From: Granulicella arctica
GTDB lineage: Bacteria > Acidobacteriota > Terriglobia > Terriglobales > Acidobacteriaceae
Direction: 5' to 3'
Assembly (NCBI RefSeq): GCF_013410065.1
Contig: NZ_JACCCW010000002.1
Span: 186,001-250,000, forward strand
DNA length: 64,000 nucleotides
A program made the translations under genes and the position numbers. The notes beneath the pieces were generated by a model, which was given only the letters and a program-made list of their open reading frames with translations, ran no database searches and was not told the DNA's origin. This document shows, piece by piece, positions 16,810 through 24,950 of this stretch (positions within the stretch are counted from its first letter, which is position 1; the number at the start of each line of letters is the position of its first letter).

Positions 16810-17229
16810 CTAGTGGACCCAGCGGGTGTTGACGACGTTGAGCTTCGGGCAGCCGACGGTTGCGGCGAGGCGATCGATGGGAAGGGCGGAGGAGCCGGAG
16901 GCTTTACGGATGCGGGTCTGGAGCGGTTTGACGTCGTCGAATTGGAGCAGGTCGCAGCCGTGCATGAAGTCTACGATATCGCCGGTCTGGCGCTGGATGG
17001 AGTACATGCGGAGCAGGTGCGCGTTGCGATAGAGGCCGATGCTGTAGAAGTCTTCGTCGCGCATGGGCTGCATGGGGTCGAGGGTGTAGCCCTTCTGGTC
17101 GATGGGCCAGCCCTCGTCGAGGGCGAGTTTGTGCGCGGTGTCGATGAGCTCGGCTGTGGAGAGGGCAGCGGGCTGCTGTTGCGGCGGTAGAGCGAAGGCG
17201 AGCAGCGCGAGGATGGGGGAGAGGAGCAT
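16810..17229 (-). CDS. Hypothetical secreted protein
   Basis: A 139-residue protein with a short signal-like start (MLLSPILALLAFALPPQQQ). The mature part has DTAHKLALDEGWPIDQKGYT and a single conserved-looking cysteine pair (HGCDLLQFDD and ATVGCPKLNV). No known domain is recognised. It ends 9 bases before the VWA gene, so the two are likely one transcript. Confidence 0.6.
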   Translation of the reverse strand: MLLSPILALLAFALPPQQQPAALSTAELIDTAHKLALDEGWPIDQKGYTLDPMQPMRDEDFYSIGLYRNAHLLRMYSIQRQTGDIVDFMHGCDLLQFDDVKPLQTRIRKASGSSALPIDRLAATVGCPKLNVVNTRWVH

Positions 17230-17301
17230 GGTTGGTGTAAGGCTTCTTGCTGTCTGTCTTTATCTTAGACGCGCGTGCGCTGCTCGCGATGCGGGTTTCG
17301 G

Positions 17302-17456
17302 AGCTGTCTAAAAACTGAGGGAGGTTCTGGCCTATGGATGGTTTGGGCCTAATCTTCCCTCAGGGGCTGAAGCCCCGCTTCTCTCAGCTATTTGCGGCAC
17401 GGCTGAAGCCGTGCCCTTTCAAAACTCTCTTCTTCGATAGCAGTTTTTAGACAGCT
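17302..17456. repeat. 155-bp element with terminal inverted repeats (MITE-like), copy 1
   Basis: AGCTGTCTAAAAACTG (17302-17317) is repeated exactly in inverted form at 17441-17456. Inside are two further hairpins, GGGGCTGAAGCCCC and GCACGGCTGAAGCCGTGC. It ends 2 bases before the stop codon of the methyltransferase gene on the minus strand. A second element with the same ends is at 24091-24240. It may be a miniature mobile element, or may serve as a transcription terminator. Confidence 0.75.
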
Positions 17457-17458
17457 TC

Positions 17459-18133
17459 TTAAATGGGTTTGGTTGCGGCGAGGACGGCGAAGCGGTTGTC
17501 CTTGTACCAGCAATCGACGTTGGTAAAGCCGGCTTCGCTGAGCCAGGCGAGCTGGTCGGCGACGGGGGCGCAGCGGTCCTCCTGATTGCGGTAGAGGGAG
17601 TCGGCGATCTGCTGCTCGGTGGCTCCGTTGGCGCGGATGTGCTCGAGCCAGAGGGCCTTGTAGCGGGCTTCGAGCGCGGGGGTGGGACCGGCGACCATCT
17701 CGGCGTTGATGAAGGCTCCGCCGGGCTTGAGCGCGGCGAAGATCTTGTGACAGAGAGCGCGTTTTTCGGCGTCGTCGATGTGGTGGATGGAGAGGGAGGA
17801 GACGACGGCGCAGAGCTGGTCGGGGAGGGGCTCGGTGATGTAGTTGGCCTGATGGAAGGTGACGTTGGGGTCGTTGCCGAGGCGGGTGCGGGCGATCTCG
17901 AGCATGGGGGCGGAGAAGTCGATGAGATGGATGTGGGCGTGGGGGAAGCGATTACGGACGAGGACGGTGAGCAGGCCGGATCCGGCGCCGAGGTCGACGA
18001 TGGTCTTGGCGCGTGGGGGGATGAGGTCGAGAGCCCAGCGGTAGAAGGTGTCGCAGCCGGGGATGAGGCGGGAACGGTCGCGGTCGTAGGTAGAGGCGGT
18101 GGCGTCGAAGACCTGCTGGCTGAGGTTTGTCAT
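17459..18133 (-). CDS. Class I SAM-dependent methyltransferase
   Basis: A 224-residue protein. Motif I is VDLGAGSGLLTVL (about 46-58), the acidic residue closing beta-2 is in HLIDFSAPML, and the post-motif is VVSSLSIHHIDD. It is of the methyltransferase type 12/25 class; the substrate cannot be told. Lies on the same strand between the VWA and AAA+ genes, but nothing ties it to them functionally. The MITE-like element follows its stop codon directly and may end its transcript. Confidence 0.8.
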   Translation of the reverse strand: MTNLSQQVFDATASTYDRDRSRLIPGCDTFYRWALDLIPPRAKTIVDLGAGSGLLTVLVRNRFPHAHIHLIDFSAPMLEIARTRLGNDPNVTFHQANYITEPLPDQLCAVVSSLSIHHIDDAEKRALCHKIFAALKPGGAFINAEMVAGPTPALEARYKALWLEHIRANGATEQQIADSLYRNQEDRCAPVADQLAWLSEAGFTNVDCWYKDNRFAVLAATKPI

Positions 18134-18225
18134 GTGGGTGATAATAATAAAAATCTATTTTGTTGTTGATATTTATAAATATTATGAATGTTTCTATTTG
18201 AGCGGGTGTGTTTGTTTGGGCGGAA

Positions 18226-18296
18226 AACAAGCAACAGCAAAGGCAACCGCAGGTCCTTCGACTGCGTGCTTCGCACTTCGCTCAGGATGACAGTTT
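18226..18296. repeat. Dispersed 'ggtccttcg...ctcaggatgacag' repeat
   Basis: Same head (AACAAGCAACAGCAAAGGCA) and tail (TTCGCTCAGGATGACAGTTT) as the other copies. Its variable middle forms a small hairpin, GTGC-ttc-GCAC (18266-18276). Confidence 0.88.
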
Positions 18297-18315
18297 GGTG
18301 GGGTAGGTCGGAGCA

Positions 18316-18408
18316 AACAAGCAACAGCAAAGGCAAGAACAACCGCAGGTCCTTCGACTGCGCCTCTTGCGATAAGGCTGCAAGAGGCTTCGCTCAGGAT
18401 GACAGTTT
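18316..18408. repeat. Dispersed repeat with enlarged hairpin middle
   Basis: Head and tail as in the neighbouring copy, with an added AAGAACA in the head and a longer middle with 9-base arms, GCCTCTTGC (18362-18370) and GCAAGAGGC (18380-18388). Confidence 0.88.
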
Positions 18409-18442
18409 GGTGGATATGTGGGATGAGGGCAAATACTCTTAG

Positions 18443-19978
18443 TTAGTTGAAGCCTCGGCGGGTGCGGTTGCGGGCGGCTTCGTCGCGGTCTTGTTCGCGT
18501 TCGCGCATCTTTTCGGCGTAGTTGGCGGCGTCGTTGTTGCGCTGCTTTTTCTCTCCGGCGGTGAAGGCTCGTTCTTCGGTGCGGCTGAGGCGCTTGTGGG
18601 CGTACATGCCTTCGAGGAGGAACTCGGCTGCGCTGACGGCGATCTCGGGTTTGGACTTAGCGTTGATCTTGAGGGGGGAGAGTTTTTCGACGAGGCCCTG
18701 GATCTGCTGGAGCTCGGTGAGGGAGCCGGCGGAGGGTTGCGCGTCGTTGAGCTGGACGGTGCCGCCGAGGTTGAACCACTGCTCGATCTGCTGGGTGTTG
18801 GTGTCGGCGAAGTACTGGTCGAAGACGGTGGCTACGCTGGCGCGGATGATCTCGCGGATGACGGTGTCGGCGCCGCGCATCTCGCCCTCGTACTCGAGTT
18901 CGATCTTGCCGGAGATGCCGGGGAGAGCGGTGTAGATGTCGCCTACGCGGGGGACGACGAGGGTTTCGCCGTGGAGGAAGGCGCGGCGCTCGGCGTTCGA
19001 GAGGACGAGCTCCATGGTGCTGATGGGGAGGCGCTGGGAGACGCCGCTGCGCTTGTCGACCTTTTTGTCTTCGCGGGCGGAGAAGGCGATCTGCTCGACG
19101 ATCTGGCGGATGTAGTAGGGGATGTCGATGTTGGAGTTGGGGCGTTTCGACCAGGCCTCCTGGGTGGTGATGCTGATGGCCTCTTCGACGCTCTCGGGGT
19201 AGTGGGTGCGGATCTCGGAGCCGATGCGGTCTTTGAGCGGGGTGACGATCTTGCCGCGGGCGGTGTAGTCCTCGGGGTTGGCGGAGAAGACGATGGCGAC
19301 GTCGAGTTTGAGGCGGACGGGGTAGCCCTTAATCTGGACGTCGCCCTCCTGCATGATGTTGAAGAGGGCGACTTGGATTTTGCCGGCGAGGTCGGGGACT
19401 TCGTTGATGGCGAAGATGCCGCGGTTGGCGCGGGGGAGCAGGCCGTAGTGCATGGTCAGCTCGGAGCCGAGGTCCTGGTTGCTGCGGGCGGCCTTGATGG
19501 GGTCGATGTCGCCGACGAGGTCGGCTACGGTGACGTCGGGGGTGGCTAGCTTTTCGACGTAGCGGTCGTCGGGGGTCATCCAGGCGATGGGGGTGTTGTC
19601 GCCGAGTTTGGCGATGAGGTCGCGGGAGAACTTCGAGAGCGGGAAGTATGGGTTGTCGCGGAGCTCGGAGCCGGCGACATAGGGGCACTGCGGGTCGAGG
19701 AGGGTGGTGAGGGCGCGGAGGATGCGCGACTTCGCCTGTCCGCGGAGGCCGAGGAGGATGAAGTTGTGCTTTGAGAGCACGGCGTTGACGATCTGGGGGA
19801 TGACGGTGTCTTCGTAGCCGACGATGCCGGGGAAGAGCGGGGCGTCGGAGGTGCCTTTTGCGCGGAGGCGGGCGATCAGGTTGTCGCGGAGCTCGTCTTT
19901 GACGGAGCGGCTGAGTCGTTCGGGGGTGTATTCGCTGGCGCGAAGGGCACCGAGAGTGGATGGGAGGGAGTTCGCCAT
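18443..19978 (-). CDS. MoxR/magnesium-chelatase-type AAA+ ATPase
   Basis: A 511-residue protein. Residues about 45-330 form the AAA+ core. Walker A is GLRGQAKS (77-84) with Ala where the canonical Gly before Lys is expected; Walker B-like GIFAINEVPDL has Asn-Glu in place of Asp-Glu; sensor region IVFSANPEDYTARG and arginine-finger region PLKDRIGSEI follow. The C-terminal tail (about 440-511) is very charged (EKMREREQDRDEAARNRTRR). Known: such ATPases act with VWA proteins as chaperones or metal-insertase-like machines; a VWA protein lies nearby on the same strand (15556-16800). Substrate unknown. Its start ATG is at 19978. Confidence 0.82.
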   Translation of the reverse strand: MANSLPSTLGALRASEYTPERLSRSVKDELRDNLIARLRAKGTSDAPLFPGIVGYEDTVIPQIVNAVLSKHNFILLGLRGQAKSRILRALTTLLDPQCPYVAGSELRDNPYFPLSKFSRDLIAKLGDNTPIAWMTPDDRYVEKLATPDVTVADLVGDIDPIKAARSNQDLGSELTMHYGLLPRANRGIFAINEVPDLAGKIQVALFNIMQEGDVQIKGYPVRLKLDVAIVFSANPEDYTARGKIVTPLKDRIGSEIRTHYPESVEEAISITTQEAWSKRPNSNIDIPYYIRQIVEQIAFSAREDKKVDKRSGVSQRLPISTMELVLSNAERRAFLHGETLVVPRVGDIYTALPGISGKIELEYEGEMRGADTVIREIIRASVATVFDQYFADTNTQQIEQWFNLGGTVQLNDAQPSAGSLTELQQIQGLVEKLSPLKINAKSKPEIAVSAAEFLLEGMYAHKRLSRTEERAFTAGEKKQRNNDAANYAEKMREREQDRDEAARNRTRRGFN

Positions 19979-20051
19979 GTGTGGAGTATAGATGTTTGGC
20001 GAGGGCGGAAGGGTTCGGCGGCTCTCGCAGATTGAGGATGCCGCCTGTAGG

Positions 20052-20363
20052 TTAGGCGGTGAGCTCTTCGTGGAGGCCTTCCATTTCGGCGAGGGCGTGC
20101 TGGTTGTTGGTGCGGTTGGCGGCGGCGATGCCGTTGTGGAGGCGGTCGAGGGCTTCGTCGGTGCGGCCTAGTTTGGCGAGGTTCTGGGCGGACATCTGAT
20201 AGGCGGGGACGTAGTCGGGGTTGAGGCTGATGAGGGTGGTGAACTCTTCGAGGCCCTTGTCGGTGTTGCCCTGGCCGATGTGCTCCATGGCGAGGCCGTA
20301 GCGGGCGAAGGCGTTGTTGGGGTCGAACTGAAGGATCTCGTGGAAGGCGGCGATCTTGTCCAT
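20052..20363 (-). CDS. Small TPR protein
   Basis: A 103-residue protein from the ATG at 20363, chosen for AAGG just upstream; a longer frame to 20399 adds 12 proline-rich residues. It consists of tetratricopeptide repeats: FARYGLAMEHIGQGNTDKGL, VPAYQMSAQNLAKLGRTDEA and a further helix pair. Likely a protein-interaction scaffold in the cytoplasm, partner unknown. It lies 73 bases before the AAA+ gene on the same strand and may be cotranscribed with it. Confidence 0.75.
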   Translation of the reverse strand: MDKIAAFHEILQFDPNNAFARYGLAMEHIGQGNTDKGLEEFTTLISLNPDYVPAYQMSAQNLAKLGRTDEALDRLHNGIAAANRTNNQHALAEMEGLHEELTA

Positions 20364-20460
20364 GTCCTTATGGTGGGGGTTGGGGGTGGGGAATGGCAAG
20401 GGCGGGGATTTCGTGGTCGTGGGTTCGTTTCCGCATTAGAGTATTTCTTGAGGTGTTTCC

Positions 20461-21285
20461 ATGCGCCGAGTCTGGTTATCCTTCGTGTTGGGTGGTTCTT
20501 TTCTTTGTGCAGCGCAACAGCCTGCGGCTCCATCGCTGACAGCCGAGCAGCAGACACTTTTCGATGCAGCAAAGAAGGATTTCAGCGAACATCATCCCGA
20601 GCTTGCGCTGGAGAAGATGAAGCAGCTTCACGCGATGGTTCCTGAGAACTCGACGATCACAGACGGCACCGCAGAGACGGCTATAACTCTAGGCGATGAT
20701 GCTTATGCCATTTCGCTGCTGAAACCGTGGACTGCCACACATTCGGAGGACTCGTTCGCGTTCGAGTGGCTGGCGCGTGCCTATGCCGAAACCGGCAATG
20801 CGGCTGAGCGCGACAAGACGATTGCTGCGGTGCTCAAGCTGCACGAAACGACTACGAACGAACAGTTCAAGCGTGCGGACCGATTTGTTGTGGAGCGCGT
20901 AAAGCTGGTTAGTGGCTATCTGGACATCTACTATGCGCTCGTGCCATTCAGTCGATATCACATCTACATGCTTGGGCGCCAAGTGGACGTCAACAATGTC
21001 CTTATTCGGCAGATTGCGCTTGAGAGTGACGACATTGATCAGGTTAGTTTTGCGAAAGAGCATCCCGATATGGTGGCTAAGGGAATGCGCCGCTTTTCGA
21101 TGGATACCTACAGCGCCGGCAAACCTGGCCCTAACGGCACGACGACACAAACTCAGGGACTCATCGGGTTTATGGACGGACAGCCGAGCTATGACGACAC
21201 GAAAGCTCGCATGCTGAAGGTGGCCCATGGTGACGCTCCTCCCGCAGCAACGCGCAGTGGAGTACCCGTACCGAAGTCGAACTAG
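20461..21285 (+). CDS. Secreted hypothetical protein with TPR-like N-terminal half
   Basis: A 274-residue protein. Residues 1-18 are a signal peptide (LSFVLGGSFLCAAQ). Residues about 25-140 are helical and TPR-like (DAYAISLLKPWTATHSEDSF, then FAFEWLARAYAETGNAAERD). The C-terminal half is unfamiliar (YHIYMLGRQVDVNNVLIRQI). No catalytic motif. Divergent from the small TPR gene. Function unknown; the export is inferred from the signal peptide. Confidence 0.65.
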   Translation: MRRVWLSFVLGGSFLCAAQQPAAPSLTAEQQTLFDAAKKDFSEHHPELALEKMKQLHAMVPENSTITDGTAETAITLGDDAYAISLLKPWTATHSEDSFAFEWLARAYAETGNAAERDKTIAAVLKLHETTTNEQFKRADRFVVERVKLVSGYLDIYYALVPFSRYHIYMLGRQVDVNNVLIRQIALESDDIDQVSFAKEHPDMVAKGMRRFSMDTYSAGKPGPNGTTTQTQGLIGFMDGQPSYDDTKARMLKVAHGDAPPAATRSGVPVPKSN

Positions 21286-21400
21286 AAGGCCAATATGGTT
21301 TGGAAGGCCGCTGTATTTTTCACGCAGGATGATGTCGTTTTCGTGCGTGGCTTACTGAGATGCTGTATGGCGGCTGCGCTGTGGGATTTACACTGAAGGA

Positions 21401-21922
21401 ATGAGTGAAGAGGTGGTATCGCGGACGGTTGAGGAGTCGCAGTCGGAGCGGAGCGAGATTGTGTTTCCGGCGGACTCGAATGCGCTGGGGAATTTGTTCG
21501 GCGGGCGCCTGATGCAGTACATCGACCTGGTGGGGGCGATGGCGGCGAGCCGTCATGCGCGGGCGATTACGGTGACGGCGAGCATGGATCATCTGGATTT
21601 CGTTGCGCCGGTGCGGGTAGGGGAGCTGCTGATCCTGAAGGCGAGCGTGAACCGGGCGTTCCGGACGTCGATGGAGGTGGGGGTGCGGGCGATGGTGGAG
21701 GATGTGCGCGAGCAGCGGCTGCGGCATGTTTCGTCGGCGTACCTGACGTTTGTTGCGGTGGATCGGGATGGGCAGAGGATTGTGGTTCCGCCGGTGGTTC
21801 CGGTGACGGAGCACCAGAAGCGGCGGTATGAGGATGCGGGCCGGCGACGTGAGATGCGAGCCGATGAGACGCAGCGGAAGAAAGAGATGCGGGCTGCGTT
21901 GCCGGGTGGGTTTCATGTTTAG
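21401..21922 (+). CDS. Acyl-CoA thioesterase, hotdog fold (YciA type)
   Basis: A 173-residue protein with one hotdog domain (about 18-130). The pattern NALGNLFGGRLMQYIDLVGA holds the catalytic-region Asn and Asp of YciA/BACH-type thioesterases, and ASMDHLDFVAPVRVGELL is the following strand. The C-terminal tail (about 135-173) is charged. Known reaction: hydrolysis of acyl-CoA to free acid and CoA. Start codon lies directly after GAAGGA. It stands alone; a dispersed repeat follows the stop codon. Confidence 0.85.
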   Translation: MSEEVVSRTVEESQSERSEIVFPADSNALGNLFGGRLMQYIDLVGAMAASRHARAITVTASMDHLDFVAPVRVGELLILKASVNRAFRTSMEVGVRAMVEDVREQRLRHVSSAYLTFVAVDRDGQRIVVPPVVPVTEHQKRRYEDAGRRREMRADETQRKKEMRAALPGGFHV

Positions 21923-21935
21923 GCAGGGATTGAAA

Positions 21936-21974
21936 TGCAGGTCCTTCGGCTGCGCTCAGGATGACAGAGTTTTG
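21936..21974. repeat. Short copy of the dispersed repeat
   Basis: Contains TGCAGGTCCTTCGGCTGCGC and TCAGGATGACAGAGTTTTG but lacks the 5' head part. It lies 14 bases after the thioesterase stop codon and 16 bases before the next, complete copy. Confidence 0.8.
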
Positions 21975-21989
21975 AGGATGGGGAGAAAG

Positions 21990-22060
21990 AACAACCAACG
22001 GCAAAGGCAACCGCAGGTCCTTCGACTACGGGCTTCGCCCTTCGCTCAGGATGACAGTTT
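21990..22060. repeat. Dispersed 'ggtccttcg...ctcaggatgacag' repeat
   Basis: Complete copy with hairpin middle GGGC-ttc-GCCC (22030-22040) and tail TTCGCTCAGGATGACAGTTT. It lies about 50 bases before the Mrp gene. Confidence 0.88.
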
Positions 22061-22113
22061 TTTGGGCTGGTTGAGAGTAGTTTTGGCTAGTTGAGAGATT
22101 AGAGGAGAACGAT

Positions 22114-22947
22114 ATGGGACATATGGGAGCGGGAGCGCCGCAGGGGCCGCAGCCTTTGCCGGGCGTGGCGCATGTGGTGGCGGTTGGCAGTGGCAAGGGC
22201 GGGGTCGGCAAGACGACGGTTGCGGTGAATCTGGCGGTGTCGCTGGGTAAGCTGGGGTACAAGGTCGGGCTGATCGACGCGGATATCTATGGGCCGAATG
22301 TGCCGATGATGCTGGGTGTGACGCGGCAGCCGAATGTGGTTGGGGATAACCGGATTGAGCCGCTGCTGGCGCATGGGGTGAAGTTTATTTCGGTGGGGCT
22401 GATCTCGCCGGGCGATAAACCAATGGTGATGCGTGGGCCGATGCTGCACCAGATCATCCGGCAGTTTTTGATGCAGGTGGAGTGGGGCGAGCTGGATTTC
22501 CTGATCGTCGATCTGCCTCCAGGGACGGGCGATGTGGTGATCTCGCTGGTGCAGACGGTGCCGCTGACGGGGGCGGTGGTAGTTTCGACAGGCTCGGGTG
22601 TGGCGTTGCAGGATGCACGGAAGGCGCTGGAGATGTTCCACCAGGTGAAGGTCGAGGTGATTGGGCTGGTGGAGAATATGTCGCAGATGACGCTGCCGAG
22701 CGGCGAGGTGATCGACGTGTTCGGCGCGGGTGGGACGGAGCGGACGGCGGCACAGTTTGGGCTGCCATTTCTTGGGGCGCTGGACCTTGACCCGAAGATT
22801 CGGGTGGGCGGCGACCGGGGCATGCCGGTGACGCTGGCTGGGCCGGACTCGGCGAGTGTAGCGGCGTTCTATGACGTGGCGCGGAAGGTGGCGGCGCGGT
22901 CGATGGAGCTGTCTGAGCATAACGAGGATGTGATCGAGATTAGCTAA
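22114..22947 (+). CDS. mrp: Mrp/NBP35-type P-loop ATPase lacking the CxxC motif
   Basis: A 277-residue protein. Deviant Walker A GSGKGGVGKTT (about 29-39), switch I DADIYGPNVPMM and Walker B-like FLIVDLPPGTGD place it in the Mrp/ApbC family. Known role of the family: iron-sulfur cluster carrier, binding the cluster through a CxxC between subunits. Here the corresponding stretch reads ENMSQMTLPSGEVIDVFG and the whole protein contains no cysteine. The N-terminal MIP18-like domain is also missing. It may therefore not carry clusters, or do so in a heterodimer. Start ATG at 22114; a second ATG lies 9 bases on. Confidence 0.85.
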   Translation: MGHMGAGAPQGPQPLPGVAHVVAVGSGKGGVGKTTVAVNLAVSLGKLGYKVGLIDADIYGPNVPMMLGVTRQPNVVGDNRIEPLLAHGVKFISVGLISPGDKPMVMRGPMLHQIIRQFLMQVEWGELDFLIVDLPPGTGDVVISLVQTVPLTGAVVVSTGSGVALQDARKALEMFHQVKVEVIGLVENMSQMTLPSGEVIDVFGAGGTERTAAQFGLPFLGALDLDPKIRVGGDRGMPVTLAGPDSASVAAFYDVARKVAARSMELSEHNEDVIEIS

Positions 22948-23012
22948 GGTTTTGTCAGGGTGTGGGAGGAGATGCGCTTGACGTTTGGCGTATTCTTTAA
23001 CCAGAGGTGGCT

Positions 23013-24083
23013 ATGATGGCGGATGCGGAGCGTGTGACGGCGCGGCAGCGGGCTATTCTGACGGCCATCGTCGAGAGTTATATCGATACGGGCGAGCCGG
23101 TGGGGTCGGGGACGATCTCGCGGATGCCGCAGGCGGAGATTGCAGGGCTGAGCCCGGCGACGGTGCGGAATGAGATGGCTGCGCTGGCGGATGAGGGCTT
23201 GATTGAGCAGCCGCATACGTCGGCGGGCCGGATTCCGACGGCGCGGGCGTTTCGGATGTATGTGGAGCAGTTGAACGGCAGCGCGGGCTTGTCGGTGGGG
23301 TCTCGCCGGCAGATCGACTCGAGCTTTGCGGGGCTGGCGGGGACGCAGGCTGTGCTGCAGCGGACGTCGCATGTGCTGGCGACGCTGTCGAGCGGCGTGG
23401 GTGTGGCGATTGCGACGGCTTCGATAGGCGACATGCTGGAGCATGTGCACTTTTCGCGGTTGGCGGAGGCCCGGGTGCTGGCGGTGGTGGTGACGCGGTC
23501 GGGGATGGTGCGCGATCGGGTGCTGGCGATGGATAAGGATCTGACGCTGCGGGAGCTGGAGACGGCGGCGAACTTTTTGAATGAGAACTTTCGTGGGTGG
23601 AGCATCGAGCGGGTTCGGCTGGAGATTGCGCGGCTGGTGGAGCGGGAGCGGAATGAGTATCAGCGGCTGTTGAGCTCGGTGCAGCAGTTGTGGGCGCGGG
23701 CGGTTCCGGAGACGGATGCGCCGCGGCAGACGGTGTATGTGGAGGGCGTGGCGAATCTGCTGACGAGCGGCGGAGGCAGCCAGGAGGAGCGGGAGCGGCT
23801 GCGTGAGGTTCTGGTGGCTCTGGAGGCGAAGCAGCGGGTGGTCGAACTGCTGAATGCGTATATCGATGCGCGGCAGGAGTCGGTGCGGGTGGTGTTCGAT
23901 CTGGAGGAGCAGGCTCCGGAGATGGCGGGGCTGGTGTTGATTGCTGCTCCGTCTCGGATGGGCGGGGAGAGCCTGGGAACGGTAGGGGTGATTGGGCCGA
24001 AGCGGATGCAATATGAACGGACGATGAGTGCGGTGAGTTATATCGCGCAGGTATTTGAACGGATGCTGGAGATGCCGCAGTGA
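23013..24083 (+). CDS. hrcA: Heat-inducible transcription repressor HrcA
   Basis: A 356-residue protein, the normal length for HrcA. The N-terminal winged helix has VTARQRAILTAIVESYIDTG and LSPATVRNEMAALADEGLIE, and the proline-containing wing EQPHTSAGRIPTARAFRMYV is diagnostic. The C-terminal part has the IYVEG-like VYVEGVANLL and the end SRMGGESLGTVGVIGPKRM. Known role: represses grpE, dnaK, dnaJ and groE through CIRCE sites. It is the first gene of hrcA-grpE-dnaJ here; dnaK is not in this cluster. The start could also be GTG at 23007 or ATG at 23016. I found no CIRCE inverted repeat in the 65 bases upstream. Confidence 0.95.
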   Translation: MMADAERVTARQRAILTAIVESYIDTGEPVGSGTISRMPQAEIAGLSPATVRNEMAALADEGLIEQPHTSAGRIPTARAFRMYVEQLNGSAGLSVGSRRQIDSSFAGLAGTQAVLQRTSHVLATLSSGVGVAIATASIGDMLEHVHFSRLAEARVLAVVVTRSGMVRDRVLAMDKDLTLRELETAANFLNENFRGWSIERVRLEIARLVERERNEYQRLLSSVQQLWARAVPETDAPRQTVYVEGVANLLTSGGGSQEERERLREVLVALEAKQRVVELLNAYIDARQESVRVVFDLEEQAPEMAGLVLIAAPSRMGGESLGTVGVIGPKRMQYERTMSAVSYIAQVFERMLEMPQ

Positions 24084-24090
24084 CGGCATC

Positions 24091-24240
24091 CTAAGAAGCT
24101 GTCTAAAAACTCCAGAAAGCTTGGTGTACTCTCTCGCTGTATGGAACAAACAACGACGAAATACAGGGGTCCTTCACTACGTTCAGGATGACGACGTAAA
24201 ACAAACAAAGACAAAAGGCAGTTTTTAGACAGGTTCTAAG
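24091..24240. repeat. 150-bp element with terminal inverted repeats (MITE-like), copy 2
   Basis: CTAAGAAGCTGTCTAAAAAC plus T at 24091-24111 is matched in inverted form by AGTTTTTAGACAGGTTCTAA plus G at 24220-24240, 19 of 21 positions. The ends match those of the element at 17302-17456, but the interior is different and carries a diverged dispersed repeat (GGGTCCTTCACTACGTTCAG at about 24167-24186). It lies between hrcA and grpE. Confidence 0.75.
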
Positions 24241-24267
24241 GGTGAACGGATTTGGACGGTGGGGAGT

Positions 24268-24915
24268 ATGGCAAAAGAGAAGAGTTGGGACCGGTTTGCC
24301 GATGGGGTCGCGCGATGGGCTGGAATCGGCAACAATAGAAGTGATAGCGATATGACGAGGAGTATTGGAACCATGCAGGACGAGACAGTAGAGCAGGGAG
24401 TGCAGGAGCCGGAGATTTTGACCGGGCAGGAGGTTTCCGGCGAGCCGGTTGGGCCGTCGGAGCTGGAGCAGGTGCGCGGCGAGCGGGATCAGTTGCTGGA
24501 TCGGCTGGCGCGGTTGCAGGCGGAGTTCGACAATGCACGGAAGCGGGAGATCAAAGAGCGGTCGGATGCGCGGGACTATACCGTGACGCATACCGTTGAG
24601 CCGTTCCTGGGCGTGATGGATAACTTCCAGCTTGCGCTGAAGGCGGATGGTACGGCGGATCAGCTACGCGCTGGCGTGGAGCTGATTCTAAAGCAGATGG
24701 AAGATGCGCTGAAGGGGCTGAACGTGCAACCGGTGGAGTCGGTGGGGACGCAGTTCGATCCTCGCATCCACGAGGCGTTGGGGAACATCGAAACAGCAGA
24801 GTTCCCGGACCACCAGGTGCTGGAGGAGATTCGTCGCGGATACAAGATTCGCGAGAAGCTGCTGCGTCCGGCGCTGGTGCGGATCGCTTCGAACCCAGGG
24901 CAGGTTTCGGAGTAA
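24268..24915 (+). CDS. grpE: Nucleotide exchange factor GrpE
   Basis: A 215-residue protein if started at 24268. Coiled-coil region ERDQLLDRLARLQAEFDNAR is followed by the GrpE head with EPFLGVMDNFQLAL, GVELILKQMEDAL and the signature GTQFDPRIHEALG...YKIREKLLRPALVRIA. Known role: releases ADP from DnaK. The start is uncertain: GGGGAG sits only one base before the ATG at 24268, while the ATG at 24373 has GAGGAG at a good distance and would still leave the whole family region. A MITE-like element separates it from hrcA, so it may have its own promoter. Confidence 0.93.
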   Translation: MAKEKSWDRFADGVARWAGIGNNRSDSDMTRSIGTMQDETVEQGVQEPEILTGQEVSGEPVGPSELEQVRGERDQLLDRLARLQAEFDNARKREIKERSDARDYTVTHTVEPFLGVMDNFQLALKADGTADQLRAGVELILKQMEDALKGLNVQPVESVGTQFDPRIHEALGNIETAEFPDHQVLEEIRRGYKIREKLLRPALVRIASNPGQVSE

Positions 24916-24950
24916 AGAGGAATTAACAAGGCGGTTAGGAATTTAAAGAT

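Larger units (their letters stand above)
18134..18442. other. Intergenic region with two dispersed repeats
   Basis: No gene. Two copies of the dispersed repeat lie in tandem (18226-18296 and 18316-18408), in the same orientation, separated by 19 bases. The part next to the methyltransferase start is AT-rich (18134-18200) and probably contains its promoter. Confidence 0.7.

Noticed and set aside
18491..19549. Gly/Val/Asp-rich 352-codon frame antisense to the AAA+ gene
   Set aside because: Typical shadow frame of a GC-rich gene; repetitive low-complexity composition.
22948..23012. CIRCE element upstream of hrcA
   Set aside because: No TTAGCACTC-N9-GAGTGCTAA-like repeat is present in this short gap.
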